64,000 nucleotides of DNA. Source: Mycobacteroides chelonae. GTDB taxonomy: Bacteria; Actinomycetota; Actinomycetes; Mycobacteriales; Mycobacteriaceae. The stretch is from the NCBI GenBank assembly GCA_014204435.1, contig JACHLF010000001.1, positions 886,889 through 950,888 of the forward strand, given 5' to 3'. The translations under genes were made by a program, and so were the position numbers. Shown in pieces: positions 32,056-43,100 of the stretch (position 1 is its first letter; every line of letters starts with the position of its first letter). A model generated the notes under the pieces. That model made no database searches, was not told where the DNA came from, and was given only the letters and a program-made list of their open reading frames with translations.

Positions 32056-33714
32056 ATGCAGCTCTCGGTATTGGACAGCGCTGCGCTGCTCGATTGGGCG
32101 CACGCCTCCGTCGAGGGGCTGATCGCTCGCAGCGACGAGATCAACCGGCTGAACGTTTTCCCGGTGGCCGACGCCGATACCGGCACCAACATGCTGTTCA
32201 CCATGCGTTCGGCGGTCAATGCCGCCGAGGCCCTGGGTGAGGGTGCCACGGTCGCGCAGGTCGCCGCGGCTTTGGCGCGTGGGGCGGTGCACGGCGCCCG
32301 GGGGAACTCGGGGGTGATCCTGTCTCAGATCGTGCGCGGCATCGCCGACGCGGCCGATGACCAGGACACCATCGGCGCCGAGGTGGTGTGCCGCGCGTTG
32401 CGACAGGCATCGCAGTTCGTCATCGCCTCGATGAGCACTCCGGTCGAGGGCACCATCGTCTCGGTACTCGCCGCGGCCGCCGAGGCGGCCGACCGCGTCG
32501 TCGACGGTGCGCAGGCCGACAATCTGCCGGTACTCGTCATCACCGCTGCCGATGCCGCCGTGGCCGCCCTGGAGAAGACGCCCAAGCAGCTCGACGTGCT
32601 CGCCGACAACGGTGTGGTCGATGCCGGAGCGCGCGGTCTCGTCGTCATCCTCGACGCCTTGGTGTCGGTGGTGTCCGGAGAGCAGCCCAGTCGGCGTGAG
32701 TACAGCCCGTCGCCGCCGAAGCACGCGCCCTCACAGGTGTGGGTGGCCGGGCCGGGGCGTGGTTCGGGCGGACTGAACCTGGATCCACCCCGCGAGCTCT
32801 CGCCGGAGTTCGAGGTCATGTACCTGTTGCACGGGTGTGACGAGCTGCAAATCGCCGATCTGCGCACCCAACTCGATGCGATGGGCGACTCCATCGCGAT
32901 CGCCGGGGACGGTTCGATGGGGTACTCGGTACACGCACACGTCAACGATGCCGGGGCGGCCATCGAGGCAGGGATGAAGTTCGGCGTCCCGCAGTCGATC
33001 CAGATCTCTTCGCTGCGCGGTGATGTGGGTGGGGTACATCACGACGGACGGCACCGGCATCGCCGGGTGCTGGCACTGGCAGAGGGTGACGGCGCGGCCA
33101 CACTGTTCTCCAGCGAGGGCGCCCAGGTGCTGCGCGTCGATGAACCACCCGCGAGTGCGAAACGCCTACTGGATGCGGTGGTAGACAGCGGCGCGCACCA
33201 GATCATGGTGCTGCCCAACGGATTGATGGTGGCCGAGGAGCTGGTGGCAGTCTGCGCAGCCGCCCGCGGTTGGGGGATCACGGTGATCCCGCTGCCCTCG
33301 GTCTCCATGGCGCAGGGCCTGGCGGCCCTGGCAGTGCACGATCCGGAGCGCATGGCGGTCGACGACAGTTACACCATGGCGCGGGCGGCGGGTGCCACCC
33401 GATTCGGGTTGGTGCGGGTGGCCACAGAGCGGGCCCTCACCTGGTCGGGCACCTGTGAGCCAGGGGACGCGATGGGCATCATCGGCGACGAGGTGCTGGT
33501 GCTCAGCCATGACGTCGCCAATGCCACCAAGGCTTTGGTGAGCATCATGTTGTCCTCCGGTGGCGAGCTGGTAACGGTGCTGCTGTCGGACAAGGTGGAC
33601 GAGTCTCTTGCCGAGGCGTTGGTCGAGCACACGCGGTCGCACCACGGCGGCGTCGAGGTGATGATCTATCGCACCGGGCAGCACACCGACGTCGTTCATG
33701 TCGGCGTGGAGTGA
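32056..33714 (+). CDS. DAK2-domain protein (YloV/FakA-like)
   Basis: 552 residues from the ATG at 32056. The N-terminal DAK2 domain (about 5-205) has [18 protein letters not shown], with the metal-binding D-x-D-T-G-T-N, and [16 protein letters not shown]. The C-terminal part (about 260-552) is the DegV-partner domain with [19 protein letters not shown]. FakA-like proteins phosphorylate fatty acids bound by a FakB partner. In M. tuberculosis this ORF is, as I recall, split into two genes (Rv2975c/Rv2974c); here it is one uninterrupted gene. recG follows after 9 bp. Confidence 0.88.
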   Translation: MQLSVLDSAALLDWAHASVEGLIARSDEINRLNVFPVADADTGTNMLFTMRSAVNAAEALGEGATVAQVAAALARGAVHGARGNSGVILSQIVRGIADAADDQDTIGAEVVCRALRQASQFVIASMSTPVEGTIVSVLAAAAEAADRVVDGAQADNLPVLVITAADAAVAALEKTPKQLDVLADNGVVDAGARGLVVILDALVSVVSGEQPSRREYSPSPPKHAPSQVWVAGPGRGSGGLNLDPPRELSPEFEVMYLLHGCDELQIADLRTQLDAMGDSIAIAGDGSMGYSVHAHVNDAGAAIEAGMKFGVPQSIQISSLRGDVGGVHHDGRHRHRRVLALAEGDGAATLFSSEGAQVLRVDEPPASAKRLLDAVVDSGAHQIMVLPNGLMVAEELVAVCAAARGWGITVIPLPSVSMAQGLAALAVHDPERMAVDDSYTMARAAGATRFGLVRVATERALTWSGTCEPGDAMGIIGDEVLVLSHDVANATKALVSIMLSSGGELVTVLLSDKVDESLAEALVEHTRSHHGGVEVMIYRTGQHTDVVHVGVE

Positions 33715-33723
33715 CGGAACACA

Positions 33724-35964
33724 GTGGCTGAACTATCCGACCGCCTGGATCATGTATTGGGTCACAAGGCATCCGATGTTCTGGACGCCGAATTCGGTCT
33801 ACTGACGGTCGAGGACCTCCTGCACCACTACCCGCGCCGGTACAGCACCGACTTCAGCCTGCGCGACGAGCAGGACGGGGAACGCGCCAAGCCGGGCGAA
33901 CACACCACCCTGGTGGGGTTCATCACCTCCGCTGAACTCAAGAGCATGCGCAACCGCAAGGGCCAGTTTCTCTCTGTCACCTTGGGCAGCGCCCCACATG
34001 CCGTGCAGGCCACCTTCTTTCACCCGCACAAGGTGAAACGCGATTTGGAGGTGGGCAATCGGGTCATGCTTTCGGGAGCGGTCGGAGAATTCCGCGGTAA
34101 GCCCCAGCTGACGCATCCGGACTACCTGGTGCTGGAAACGGCGCTCGGCGAGAGCACGACAACCCGGGGGAGCACCGCATTGCGCGGTATCGCCGGAGCG
34201 GCACGTGACGCTTGCACGGCCATTTCGGCATTCCAGCGCAATGTTTTTCCGATCTACCCCGCCACCAAGAACCTGGAGAGCTGGGACATCTACCGGTGCA
34301 TCGATCAGGTGCTCACCCAGTTGGACCCGGTGCCCGAGGCGCTGCCGGAGGCCGTGCTGGACGAGTACAACCTGATGCCCCTCGACGAAGCGTTGCGCAA
34401 GATTCACATGTCGGAGGATGCCTCCGAACAGAAACAGGCGCGCAGGCGTTTAGCGTTCGACGAGGCGCTGGGTCTGCAGCTCGCACTGGCCATGCGGCGC
34501 GGTAGCGATGTCGGATCAGCGGGTCCGCCGATGCCGCTCACCGAGGGCAAGCTGCGTACGGATCTGTTGAGTCAGTTGCCTTTCGGGCTCACCGAGGGGC
34601 AGCAGCAGGTGGTCGCCGAGATCAGCGCTGATCTCGGCGGTGTCAAGCCGATGAACCGGCTGCTGCAGGGTGAGGTGGGTTCCGGTAAGACGGTCGTCGC
34701 GCTGCTGGCGATGATGCAGGCGATCGACGCCGGATATCAGTGTGCCCTGCTGGCCCCCACCGAGGTATTGGCCGTCCAACACGCCCGTTCGCTGCGCGCG
34801 ATGCTCGGATCTCTCTCCACTGCAGGGGAATTGGGTGCTCCGGACGACGTGACCAGCATCGCGCTGCTCACCGGATCGATGTCACCGGCGGTCAAGAAAC
34901 AGATCAAGGCCGACGTGGCAACCGGGCTCGCGGGCATCGTGATCGGAACCCACGCCCTGTTACAGGACTCGGTGGATTTTTATAATCTCGGTCTCGTGGT
35001 GGTCGACGAGCAGCACCGGTTCGGCGTCGAGCAGCGAGATCGACTGCGCGCCAAGGCTCCCGAGGGGATCGTTCCGCACCTACTGGTCATGACAGCCACC
35101 CCTATCCCGCGCACGGTGGCTCTGACAGTGTTCGGCGACCTGGAGACCTCGACGCTGCGGGAGCTTCCGCGAGGCCGCCAGCCCATCACCACGACGGCGG
35201 TGTTCACCCGCGAGAAACCGGGCTGGCTCGCACGCGGCTGGGAGCGGATCGCCGAGGAGGTGGCCGCCGGCAGACAGGCCTATGTGGTGGCCTCCCGAAT
35301 CGATGCTGACGACAAGGACTCCGGGCCCGAGGACTCGGAGGAGAAGCGTCCGCAGCCGGTGCCCGTCATCGAGTTGTACGAGACCATTCGCGGTTCGCTG
35401 CTCCCGGGGTTGCGCATCGGGCTGCTGCATGGCCGGCTGCCGTCGGAGCAGAAGGATGCGGTCATGACCGCGTTCAACGCGGGCGATATTGACGTTCTGG
35501 TGTGTACCACCGTGATCGAAGTCGGGGTCGATGTCCCCAATGCGACGGTGATGCTGATCATGGATGCCGACAGGTTTGGCATCAGTCAGCTGCACCAGTT
35601 GCGCGGCCGCGTGGGGCGTGGGGGCAACAAGGGCTTGTGCCTATTGGTAAGCCCCTGCAGCCCAGGAGGTTCGGCCGGAAGAAGGCTACGCGCGGTGCAG
35701 GACACTATCGATGGATTCGCCTTGGCGGAGTTGGATCTGAAGGAGCGGCGCGAGGGCGATGTCCTGGGACGTGACCAATCCGGTCGTGCGGTGAACCTGC
35801 GGCTGCTTTCCCTTATTGATCATCGCGACATGATCGAGACCGCAAGGGATATGGCGATGCGGGCCTGTGCCGACGACCCTGCGTTGACGCAGCGACCCGC
35901 CCTGGCAGCCATGGCGCGACGTTTCCTGATTACCGATCAGATCGAGTATCTGGACAAATCGTGA
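33724..35964 (+). CDS. recG: ATP-dependent DNA helicase RecG
   Basis: 746 residues from a GTG. The N-terminal wedge/OB domain (about 10-180) includes RYSTDFSLRDEQ-like residues; the helicase domain has Walker A GEVGSGKTVVALLAMMQA, motif LLAPTEVLAVQHA, the RecG form of motif II VVDEQHRFGVEQRD, MTATPIPRTVALTVFGDL, and motif VI QLHQLRGRVGRG. It remodels stalled replication forks and branch-migrates Holliday junctions. It overlaps the next gene by 4 bp (GTGA). Confidence 0.96.
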   Translation: MAELSDRLDHVLGHKASDVLDAEFGLLTVEDLLHHYPRRYSTDFSLRDEQDGERAKPGEHTTLVGFITSAELKSMRNRKGQFLSVTLGSAPHAVQATFFHPHKVKRDLEVGNRVMLSGAVGEFRGKPQLTHPDYLVLETALGESTTTRGSTALRGIAGAARDACTAISAFQRNVFPIYPATKNLESWDIYRCIDQVLTQLDPVPEALPEAVLDEYNLMPLDEALRKIHMSEDASEQKQARRRLAFDEALGLQLALAMRRGSDVGSAGPPMPLTEGKLRTDLLSQLPFGLTEGQQQVVAEISADLGGVKPMNRLLQGEVGSGKTVVALLAMMQAIDAGYQCALLAPTEVLAVQHARSLRAMLGSLSTAGELGAPDDVTSIALLTGSMSPAVKKQIKADVATGLAGIVIGTHALLQDSVDFYNLGLVVVDEQHRFGVEQRDRLRAKAPEGIVPHLLVMTATPIPRTVALTVFGDLETSTLRELPRGRQPITTTAVFTREKPGWLARGWERIAEEVAAGRQAYVVASRIDADDKDSGPEDSEEKRPQPVPVIELYETIRGSLLPGLRIGLLHGRLPSEQKDAVMTAFNAGDIDVLVCTTVIEVGVDVPNATVMLIMDADRFGISQLHQLRGRVGRGGNKGLCLLVSPCSPGGSAGRRLRAVQDTIDGFALAELDLKERREGDVLGRDQSGRAVNLRLLSLIDHRDMIETARDMAMRACADDPALTQRPALAAMARRFLITDQIEYLDKS

Positions 35965-36671
35965 GGAATCGCACCATCCTCATCCTCGCTATTGCCGTGG
36001 CGATCGCGGTGGTGGTGGCATACCAGGCGACGAGTCGATATTGGTTGCAACGTGCCAATGTCCTTGCCGGACAAGCAAACATTCCCACTCTTGCTCCTGG
36101 GCAAGACCCGCTGGCCGGAGTGACCGTGGTGCCTAAGCGGACACGGAGCAGCGACTATCAGCGCAGTGAGTTCGGTGATGCCTGGTCCGATGACACGGAT
36201 GCGCCCAGCGGTCACAACGGCTGCGACACACGTAACGACATCCTGAATCGCGATTTGATCGACAAGACCTTTGTGTATACGCGCAGATGTCCGAATGCGG
36301 TTGGTGCCGGCCTCCTTCACGATCCCTACACCGGTGCACAGATTGCGTTTGTTCGTGGACCGAAAAGCGGGGATTTGGTTCAGGTCGACCACATCGTGCC
36401 TTTGGCCTACGCGTGGGACATGGGTGCGCGCGAATGGCAGCCGGCGATGCGCTGGCGCTTTGCCAACGATCCCGCCAACCTGATCGCGGTGCAAGGGAGA
36501 GCGAACAAAGACAAAGGGGACCAGGCGCCTTCCGGCTGGATGCCTCCAAACAGGGCGTTTTGGTGCCAATACTCCATGCAGTTCACGGAAGTTGTTCGTG
36601 GATATCACCTTTCGATCGACGAGCAATCGCTCAAGGTGATCAAGGATGCAGCCCGGACTTGCCCTGGGTAA
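35961..36671 (+). CDS. Exported HNH-family nuclease-like protein (DUF1524 type)
   Basis: 236 residues from a GTG overlapping the recG stop. An N-terminal hydrophobic helix (ILILAIAVAIAVVVAYQA) is a signal anchor. The C-terminal domain shows GDLVQVDHIVPLAYAWDMGA, with the D-H-I-V-P-L catalytic histidine, then FANDPANLIAVQGRANKDKGDQAP, the N and K residues of the HNH/GmrSD-C type. Paired cysteines (GCDTRND and RRCPNAV) suit an extracytoplasmic protein. It corresponds by position to Rv2972c. Target (DNA or RNA outside the membrane) unknown. Confidence 0.85.
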   Translation: MRNRTILILAIAVAIAVVVAYQATSRYWLQRANVLAGQANIPTLAPGQDPLAGVTVVPKRTRSSDYQRSEFGDAWSDDTDAPSGHNGCDTRNDILNRDLIDKTFVYTRRCPNAVGAGLLHDPYTGAQIAFVRGPKSGDLVQVDHIVPLAYAWDMGAREWQPAMRWRFANDPANLIAVQGRANKDKGDQAPSGWMPPNRAFWCQYSMQFTEVVRGYHLSIDEQSLKVIKDAARTCPG

Positions 36672-36725
36672 CTCATCCTGTGATACACAGGATGGGAAGC
36701 CCTGGAAGTAATATGGAGGTTCTTG

Positions 36726-37397
36726 ATGGCGAAAGTTCTGCCGGGTTGGCTATTTGCTTCGGTCACCGTTATTGCAGCAGTAGGTTCGCCGGTGGGTGTT
36801 CCCTATGCGATAGCTGGATCGGCATGTCCTGATGTCGAAGTTGTTTTCGCGCGGGGCACCGCTGAGCCGGTAGGCATCGGAAGAACCGGAGAGGCGTTCG
36901 TCGACGCGTTGCGTGCACGCACTGACGGCAAGTCCGTTGAGGTTTACCCCGTGGCGTATCCGGCGTCAGTTGAGGTAGAGACGATGGCAGACGGAGTTGT
37001 CGATGCCAGCAATCGCATCAACGAATTGTCTGTGCGTTGCCCTGAGACCAAGGTCGTGTTGGGTGGTTTCTCCCAGGGGGCGGCCGTTATCGCGTACACC
37101 ACAAGCAGGAAAATACCTGCTGATAAGTCCGACAATGTCGTGGCTGTGGCGTTGTTCGGCAAGCCGTCCAGTCGCGTCGTGCAGAAGATCGGTGTCGATG
37201 TTCCGCCCATTACCGTCGACCATCGCTACGCAGGCAGAACCGTTGAAATGTGTGTCCCTCAAGACCCGATCTGCTCGCCGGACGGCAGTGACAGCGATGC
37301 GCACAACTCGTACCCCGATATTGGGATGACCGACCAGGCGGCAGATTTCGCGGCGCGGGCGATTAATTGTTCGGTCAAGTCGCTTCACGCGTCGTGA
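36726..37397 (+). CDS. Secreted cutinase-family esterase
   Basis: 223 residues from the ATG at 36726, with TATGGAGG as ribosome-binding site. A signal peptide ends near PYAIAGSA. The cutinase fold shows CPDVEVVFARGTAEPVGIG, the nucleophile GGFSQGAAVIAYTT and the late CVPQDPICSPDGSD (Asp) and AHNSYPD (His) motifs, so the catalytic triad is complete. Four cysteines form the usual two disulfides. Mycobacterial members act on esters, cutin-like polymers or cell-wall lipids. Confidence 0.92.
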   Translation: MAKVLPGWLFASVTVIAAVGSPVGVPYAIAGSACPDVEVVFARGTAEPVGIGRTGEAFVDALRARTDGKSVEVYPVAYPASVEVETMADGVVDASNRINELSVRCPETKVVLGGFSQGAAVIAYTTSRKIPADKSDNVVAVALFGKPSSRVVQKIGVDVPPITVDHRYAGRTVEMCVPQDPICSPDGSDSDAHNSYPDIGMTDQAADFAARAINCSVKSLHAS

Positions 37398-37668
37398 CCG
37401 GGGCCGTCATCGCTGGCCGTCGATATCCACCGGTGCTGCCTGCCCGGTGACCCAGTGCTATCGGACGTGCTTGTATAACAGAGATATTTGCGGATTTCCG
37501 GACCCTCTCGGCGACCGTTGCCGCCTTCGTGAGTGTCACCGACGTGTCCTGGTTGTGACATGAGATGTGCTCGCCAGAAGAAACCGTGGAGAACGGACCC
37601 TTGTAGGCACCGCGCGCCAGGAGATCGTCTAGTCGCGGTTGTCGCGGCGACACGTGAAAGGAAGGGGG

Positions 37669-38811
37669 ATGCCGGTATCTATACCGGCGCCGAGGAGTTC
37701 TCGCTACGGTGAGGTGGTGATCGCTTTCCGTGACCTTGTCCTGCGTGCCAGCACCGCCGTGACACCGCATATTCCCATCGCAGTGCGACGGGCCTTGGCC
37801 GGTCGTCAGGTGATCATCGACGGCAACATTCTTGACCCGTCGACCCAGCTGCTGTTGCGCGGTATGGAGTTGCTGGGCGAAGGGGAGATCACGAGGGGCG
37901 ACGACGTTGAGGCTAGTCGCGCCAACATCAGCAAGCAGTCGGCGCTGTTGTCGTTCAGCACCCCGGTTGCGCAGGTGCGCAACTTCTCCATTCCCGGGCC
38001 TGCCGGCCCGATCCCGGTTCGGCATTACCGGCCGGTCGTCCAGGACACGGGTGCGGTCCTGGTGTTCTTCCACGGCGGAGGCTGGGTAATCGGCGATCTG
38101 GAAACACACGATCAGGCGTGTCGGCAGACCAGCCGCGACGCCGGTGTTTCAGTGCTGGCGGTGGACTATCGGCTGGCCCCGGAACACAAGGCGCCCGCGG
38201 CGGCCGAGGACTGCCTGGCCGCGTACCTGTGGGTTGTCGAGCATGCTGCCGAATTCGGTGCCGCGCCCGACCGGGTCGCCGTCGGTGGCGACAGCGCGGG
38301 TGGCAACCTGGCCGCAGTCGTCTCGCAGCAGGCAAGGGATACCGGAGCTCAGCTGCCACTGCTGCAATTCCTGATCTATCCGGCCGTCGACTTCACCGTG
38401 CGCAGGCCATCGCGCGATTTCTTCGCCGAGGGCTTCTTCCTCACCAAGGCGGCCATGGACATGTTCGAAGGTCACTATCTGGATGGGTCCAGCGTCGACA
38501 AGGCGGACCCCCAAGTGTCACCAATTTTGGCCGCAGACCTATCGGGGTTGCCCCCCGCGCTGATCACGACGGCTGGATTCGACCCGTTGCGCGACGAGGG
38601 CAACGAGTACGCCGAGAAGCTGCGCGCCGCCGGAGTGCCGGTGGACCTGCGCGTACAGGGCTCGCTGATTCACGGCTTCTACAACATGGCCCGGCTGCGT
38701 GGTGCCCCGGCGGCCGCGGTGCACGAGCTCACGTCGGCGCTGCGCGCACACCTGTCTCGCTCATTCTGCCCGGTAGGCTGTTCGCGTGGCCAAACCGAAG
38801 CAACCTCCTAG
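37669..38811 (+). CDS. HSL-family alpha/beta-hydrolase (Lip-type esterase)
   Basis: 380 residues from the ATG at 37669 (ribosome-binding site GGAAGGGGG). The oxyanion motif VFFHGGGWVIGDLETHD and the nucleophile elbow VGGDSAGGNLAAVVS define the hormone-sensitive-lipase family. TAGFDPLRDEGNEYAEKL gives the acid and SLIHGFYNM the histidine. It resembles the mycobacterial LipH/LipN-type esterases. Its 3' end overlaps the DsbA-like gene by 26 bp. The 271 bp upstream, back to the cutinase gene, show no gene. Confidence 0.9.
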   Translation: MPVSIPAPRSSRYGEVVIAFRDLVLRASTAVTPHIPIAVRRALAGRQVIIDGNILDPSTQLLLRGMELLGEGEITRGDDVEASRANISKQSALLSFSTPVAQVRNFSIPGPAGPIPVRHYRPVVQDTGAVLVFFHGGGWVIGDLETHDQACRQTSRDAGVSVLAVDYRLAPEHKAPAAAEDCLAAYLWVVEHAAEFGAAPDRVAVGGDSAGGNLAAVVSQQARDTGAQLPLLQFLIYPAVDFTVRRPSRDFFAEGFFLTKAAMDMFEGHYLDGSSVDKADPQVSPILAADLSGLPPALITTAGFDPLRDEGNEYAEKLRAAGVPVDLRVQGSLIHGFYNMARLRGAPAAAVHELTSALRAHLSRSFCPVGCSRGQTEATS

Positions 38812-39559
38812 CTACGACCTCAAGAAGGCGGAGCAGCGCCGAAGCCAACTGATCCAAATTGCGTTGACGGCGGTCGTCGTGCTGTTCGCCGCGGGGCTGG
38901 TCGGTTTCATCGTCGTCAAGAACAAGAAGGACCCCGGGCCGCCCGCACCGCCCGCGGGCGAGGTCAAGGCGATCGAGGTGGTCACCCCCGGCCCGGCCAA
39001 TCTGATCACCAAAGAGGGAACTACCGAGCCCAAGGTGGTCCTGACGTTGATCGAGGATCCGATCTGCCCGGCCTGCGCCATGTTCGAGCAGGAATTCGGG
39101 CCCACCGTCAAGAAGCTCATCGACACCGGCGCGGTGCGCGCCGACTACGACATGGTCGGCATTTTGGACGTGCCCAGGCTCAAACGCGACTACTCGTCCC
39201 GCGCATCGGCGGCGGCCTACTGCGTGGCCGACCAGTCCACCGACCTGTTCCTCAAGTTCCACGCGGTGCTCTACGACCCGAGCAAACAGCCCGATGAGGT
39301 CAACTCCAAGACCTGGCACGACGACACGTGGCTGATCGAGCAGGCCAAGGGCGTGGGCGCCTCCGATGCGGTGTCCAAGTGCATCAAAGACAAGAAGTAC
39401 ATCAACATGGTCAAGGAGCTCGGTCCGAAGCTCAACATCCAGGCCACACCCACGATCCGGATCAACGGCAAGGACTGGGAGCTCGGGAAGAACACCGGCC
39501 CGGCTGACTTGGTCAAGGCCGTCACGGATATCACCGGACCGGTTCCGGGCCTGCAATGA
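38786..39559 (+). CDS. Membrane-anchored DsbA-like thiol oxidoreductase
   Basis: 257 residues from a GTG. A membrane helix at about 24-48 (IQIALTAVVVLFAAGLVGFIVVK) anchors a periplasmic thioredoxin-fold domain. The active site is CPAC in IEDPICPACAMFEQEFGPT, with the cis-proline at QATPTIRINGKDWE. It introduces disulfides into exported proteins and should be re-oxidised by the VKOR encoded next, whose start overlaps its stop. It corresponds to Rv2969c. Confidence 0.9.
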   Translation: MAKPKQPPSYDLKKAEQRRSQLIQIALTAVVVLFAAGLVGFIVVKNKKDPGPPAPPAGEVKAIEVVTPGPANLITKEGTTEPKVVLTLIEDPICPACAMFEQEFGPTVKKLIDTGAVRADYDMVGILDVPRLKRDYSSRASAAAYCVADQSTDLFLKFHAVLYDPSKQPDEVNSKTWHDDTWLIEQAKGVGASDAVSKCIKDKKYINMVKELGPKLNIQATPTIRINGKDWELGKNTGPADLVKAVTDITGPVPGLQ

Positions 39560-40125
39560 TGCTTCGCCGCTCGACCGCCTGGTATGTGCTCGCCGCGGGG
39601 GTGGCCGGACTTGCCGCCGCGCTGGCCCTGACCATCGAGAAGATCGAGATCCTGATCGATCCCACGTATGTGCCGTCGTGCAGCCTGAACCCGATCATCT
39701 CCTGCGGTTCAGTGATGACGACCGCGCAGGCCTCGGCTTTCGGATTCCCCAATTCGCTCATCGGCATCCTGGCTTTCACGGTGGTCTTGGTGACGGGCGT
39801 GCTGTCGGTCGCCAAGGTGGAGCTGCCGCGCTGGTACTGGAGTGCTCTGGCCGTCGGCAGCCTATTGGGTGTGCTCTTCGTCCACTGGTTGATCTTCCAG
39901 AGCCTGTACCGGATCGGTGCGTTGTGCCCGTATTGCATGGTGGTCTGGTCGGTGACGATTCCGCTGTTTGTCGTCAGTGCTTCGATTGCCCTGCGGCCAT
40001 TGGGATCTCGGCGCTGGACCCGAATTCTGTACCAGTGGCGATGGTCGCTGGTGGCGTTCTGGTTCGCCGGGGTGATCCTGGCGATCGTCGAGCGATTCTG
40101 GGATTACTGGATCACAATCGTCTGA
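39556..40125 (+). CDS. VKOR-family disulfide-forming membrane protein
   Basis: 189 residues with about five membrane helices. Two cysteine sites are seen: the loop pair in SCSLNPIISCGSVM (about 42-50) and the quinone-side CPYC in IGALCPYCMVVW (about 120). These are the four conserved VKOR cysteines. It re-oxidises the DsbA-like partner encoded upstream using menaquinone. The ATGA overlap with that gene supports the pairing. It corresponds to Rv2968c. Confidence 0.93.
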   Translation: MMLRRSTAWYVLAAGVAGLAAALALTIEKIEILIDPTYVPSCSLNPIISCGSVMTTAQASAFGFPNSLIGILAFTVVLVTGVLSVAKVELPRWYWSALAVGSLLGVLFVHWLIFQSLYRIGALCPYCMVVWSVTIPLFVVSASIALRPLGSRRWTRILYQWRWSLVAFWFAGVILAIVERFWDYWITIV

Positions 40126-40186
40126 ACCGATTTGTGAAGTTCAGCGGACGCGCGTTCGCTGAATCCTCACGGTACGGTCAGTGACT

Positions 40187-43100
40187 ATGTTCTCGAAGGT
40201 TCTTGTCGCCAACCGCGGTGAGATTGCGATCCGGGCATTTCGCGCCGCCTACGAACTAGGTGCCGAAACCGTCGCTGTCTACCCATATGAAGACCGCAAC
40301 TCGGGTCATCGGCTGAAGGCCGATGAGGCCTATCAGATCGGGGAGAAGGGCCATCCGGTCCGCGCCTATCTGTCGGTTTCCGAGGTCGTCAACGCGGCCA
40401 AGAACGCCGGTGTCGATGCGATCTACCCGGGTTATGGATTCCTGTCCGAGAATCCCGACCTGGCCGCGGCATGCGCCACGGCCGGTATCACCTTTGTCGG
40501 ACCGCCTGCCGATGTCCTGGAGCTGACCGGCAACAAGGCCCGCGCTATCGCCGCCGCGCGTGAGGCGGGCCTGCCGGTGTTGGCATCGTCGGAGCCCTCG
40601 GCTTCTGTCGATGACCTGCTGACCGCCTCCGAGTCCATGCAGTTCCCGGTATTCGTCAAGGCAGTGGCCGGTGGCGGCGGTCGCGGCATGCGCCGCGTCG
40701 CCGAGCGCGAGCAGCTGCGTGAGTCGATCGAGGCGGCCAGCCGCGAGGCCGAGTCGGCGTTCGGTGACCCGACGGTCTTTCTGGAGCAGGCCGTCATCAA
40801 CCCCCGGCATATCGAGGTGCAGATCCTCGCGGACACCGCCGGAAACGTCATCCACCTCTACGAGCGCGACTGTAGTGTGCAGCGGCGGCACCAGAAGGTC
40901 ATCGAGCTGGCCCCTGCGCCCAACCTTCCCGCCGAGCTGCGCGAGAAGATCTGTTCGGATGCTGTCGCTTTCGCCCGTCATATCGGCTACAGCTGCGCGG
41001 GCACCGTCGAGTTCCTGCTCGACGAGCGCGGTCACCACGTCTTCATCGAGATGAATCCGCGAATCCAGGTGGAGCACACCGTCACCGAGGAGATCACCGA
41101 TGTGGACCTGGTGGCGAGCCAGCTGCGCATCGCCTCCGGTGAAACACTCGACGATCTTGGCTTGAAACAGGATTCGATTACACCGCGCGGTGCGGCCCTG
41201 CAATGCCGGATCACCACCGAGGATCCCGCCAACGGCTTCCGTCCCGACACCGGTCGCATCACCGCGTACCGCAGCCCCGGTGGTGCAGGTATCCGCCTCG
41301 ACGGTGGTACCACCCTCGGCGCCGAGGTAGGCGCGCACTTCGACTCGATGCTGGTGAAGTTGACCTGTCGTGGGCGGGACTTCCAGACCGCGGTGGCGCG
41401 TGCCCGTCGCGCGGTCGCCGAGTTCCGCATCCGCGGCGTCGCCACCAATATCCCTTTCCTACAGGCGGTTCTGGACGACCCGGATTTCCGTGCTGGGCAC
41501 GTCACCACCTCATTCATCGAGGAACGTCCGCAGCTACTGACGGCGCGATCCTCGGCGGACCGTGGCACGAAGATCCTGAACTACCTGGCCGATGTCACCG
41601 TCAACAAGCCGCACGGTGCCAAGCCCTCCACGGTGTACCCGCACGACAAGCTGCCCGCGATCGATCTGTCGGTACCGCCCCCGAACGGGTCGCGTCAGCG
41701 GTTGTTGGAACTCGGGCCGGAGGGTTTCGCCAAGGCGCTGCGCGAACAGAAGGCGGTCGGTCTGACCGACACCACGTTCCGTGATGCCCATCAGTCGCTG
41801 CTGGCCACCCGGCTGCGCACCACCGGTCTGCTGGCGGTCGCGCCGTACGTGGCGCGGTTGACGCCGGAGCTACTCTCGATCGAAGCCTGGGGCGGTGCGA
41901 CATACGATGTGGCACTTCGCTTCCTGAAGGAAGATCCGTGGGAGCGACTGGCCGACCTGCGTGAGGCCGTCCCGAATATCTGCCTGCAGATGCTGCTGCG
42001 CGGACGGAACACAGTGGGGTACACGCCGTATCCGGAAACGGTGACCAAGGCTTTCGTTCGCGAGGCCACCGCCACCGGTGTGGACATCTACCGAATCTTC
42101 GATGCACTCAACAACATCGAGGCCATGCGTCCGGCGATCGATGCGGTGCGTGAGGTCGGCACATCGGTGGCCGAGGTGGCGATGTGTTACACCGGCGATC
42201 TGTCCAACCCCGGTGAGAACCTCTACACGCTCGACTACTACCTGAAGCTCGCCGAGCAGATCGTCGACGCGGGTGCGCACGTGCTGGCCATCAAGGACAT
42301 GGCGGGTCTACTGCGCCCGCCCGCCGCGGCAACTCTGGTAACGGCGCTGCGCTCTCAATTCGATCTGCCAGTGCACGTGCATACGCATGACACCGCGGGT
42401 GGACAGTTGGCCACCTACCTGGCGGCCTGGCAGGCCGGCGCCGACGCGGTGGACGGTGCCGCGGCACCGATGGCCGGTACCACCAGCCAGCCCTCGCTGT
42501 CGGCGATTGTGGCCGCGGCCGCACATAGCGAATACGACACGGGTGTGTCGCGGACTGCCGTGTGCGACCTAGAGCCATATTGGGAGGCACTGCGAAAGGT
42601 GTACGCCCCCTTCGAATCCGGGCTTCCGTCGCCGACCGGGCGCGTGTACACGCATGAGATCCCTGGTGGCCAGCTCTCGAACCTGCGCCAGCAGGCCATC
42701 GCGCTGGGCCTGGGAGATCAGTTCGAGGAGATCGAGGGACGTTACGCCGCCGCGGACCGGATGCTTGGCCGCTTGGTCAAGGTAACGCCGTCGTCGAAGG
42801 TGGTGGGCGATCTCGCGCTGGCATTGGTGGGAACCGGTGTGAGCGCCGACGAATTCGCTTCGGAACCAGGACGTTTCGATATTCCGGAGTCGGTGATCGG
42901 ATTCCTGCGCGGCGAACTCGGTGATCCGCCGGGTGGCTGGCCCGAGCCGTTCCGGACTCGTGCGCTCGAAGGACGTGGGCCGGCTCGTGCGGAGGTTGCA
43001 CTCACCGCCGAAGACCAAGCTCAGCTCGACGGCGACAGCACGACCCGGCGGGCAGCGCTGAACCGACTGTTGTTCCCCGGGCCCACCAAGGAATTCCTCG

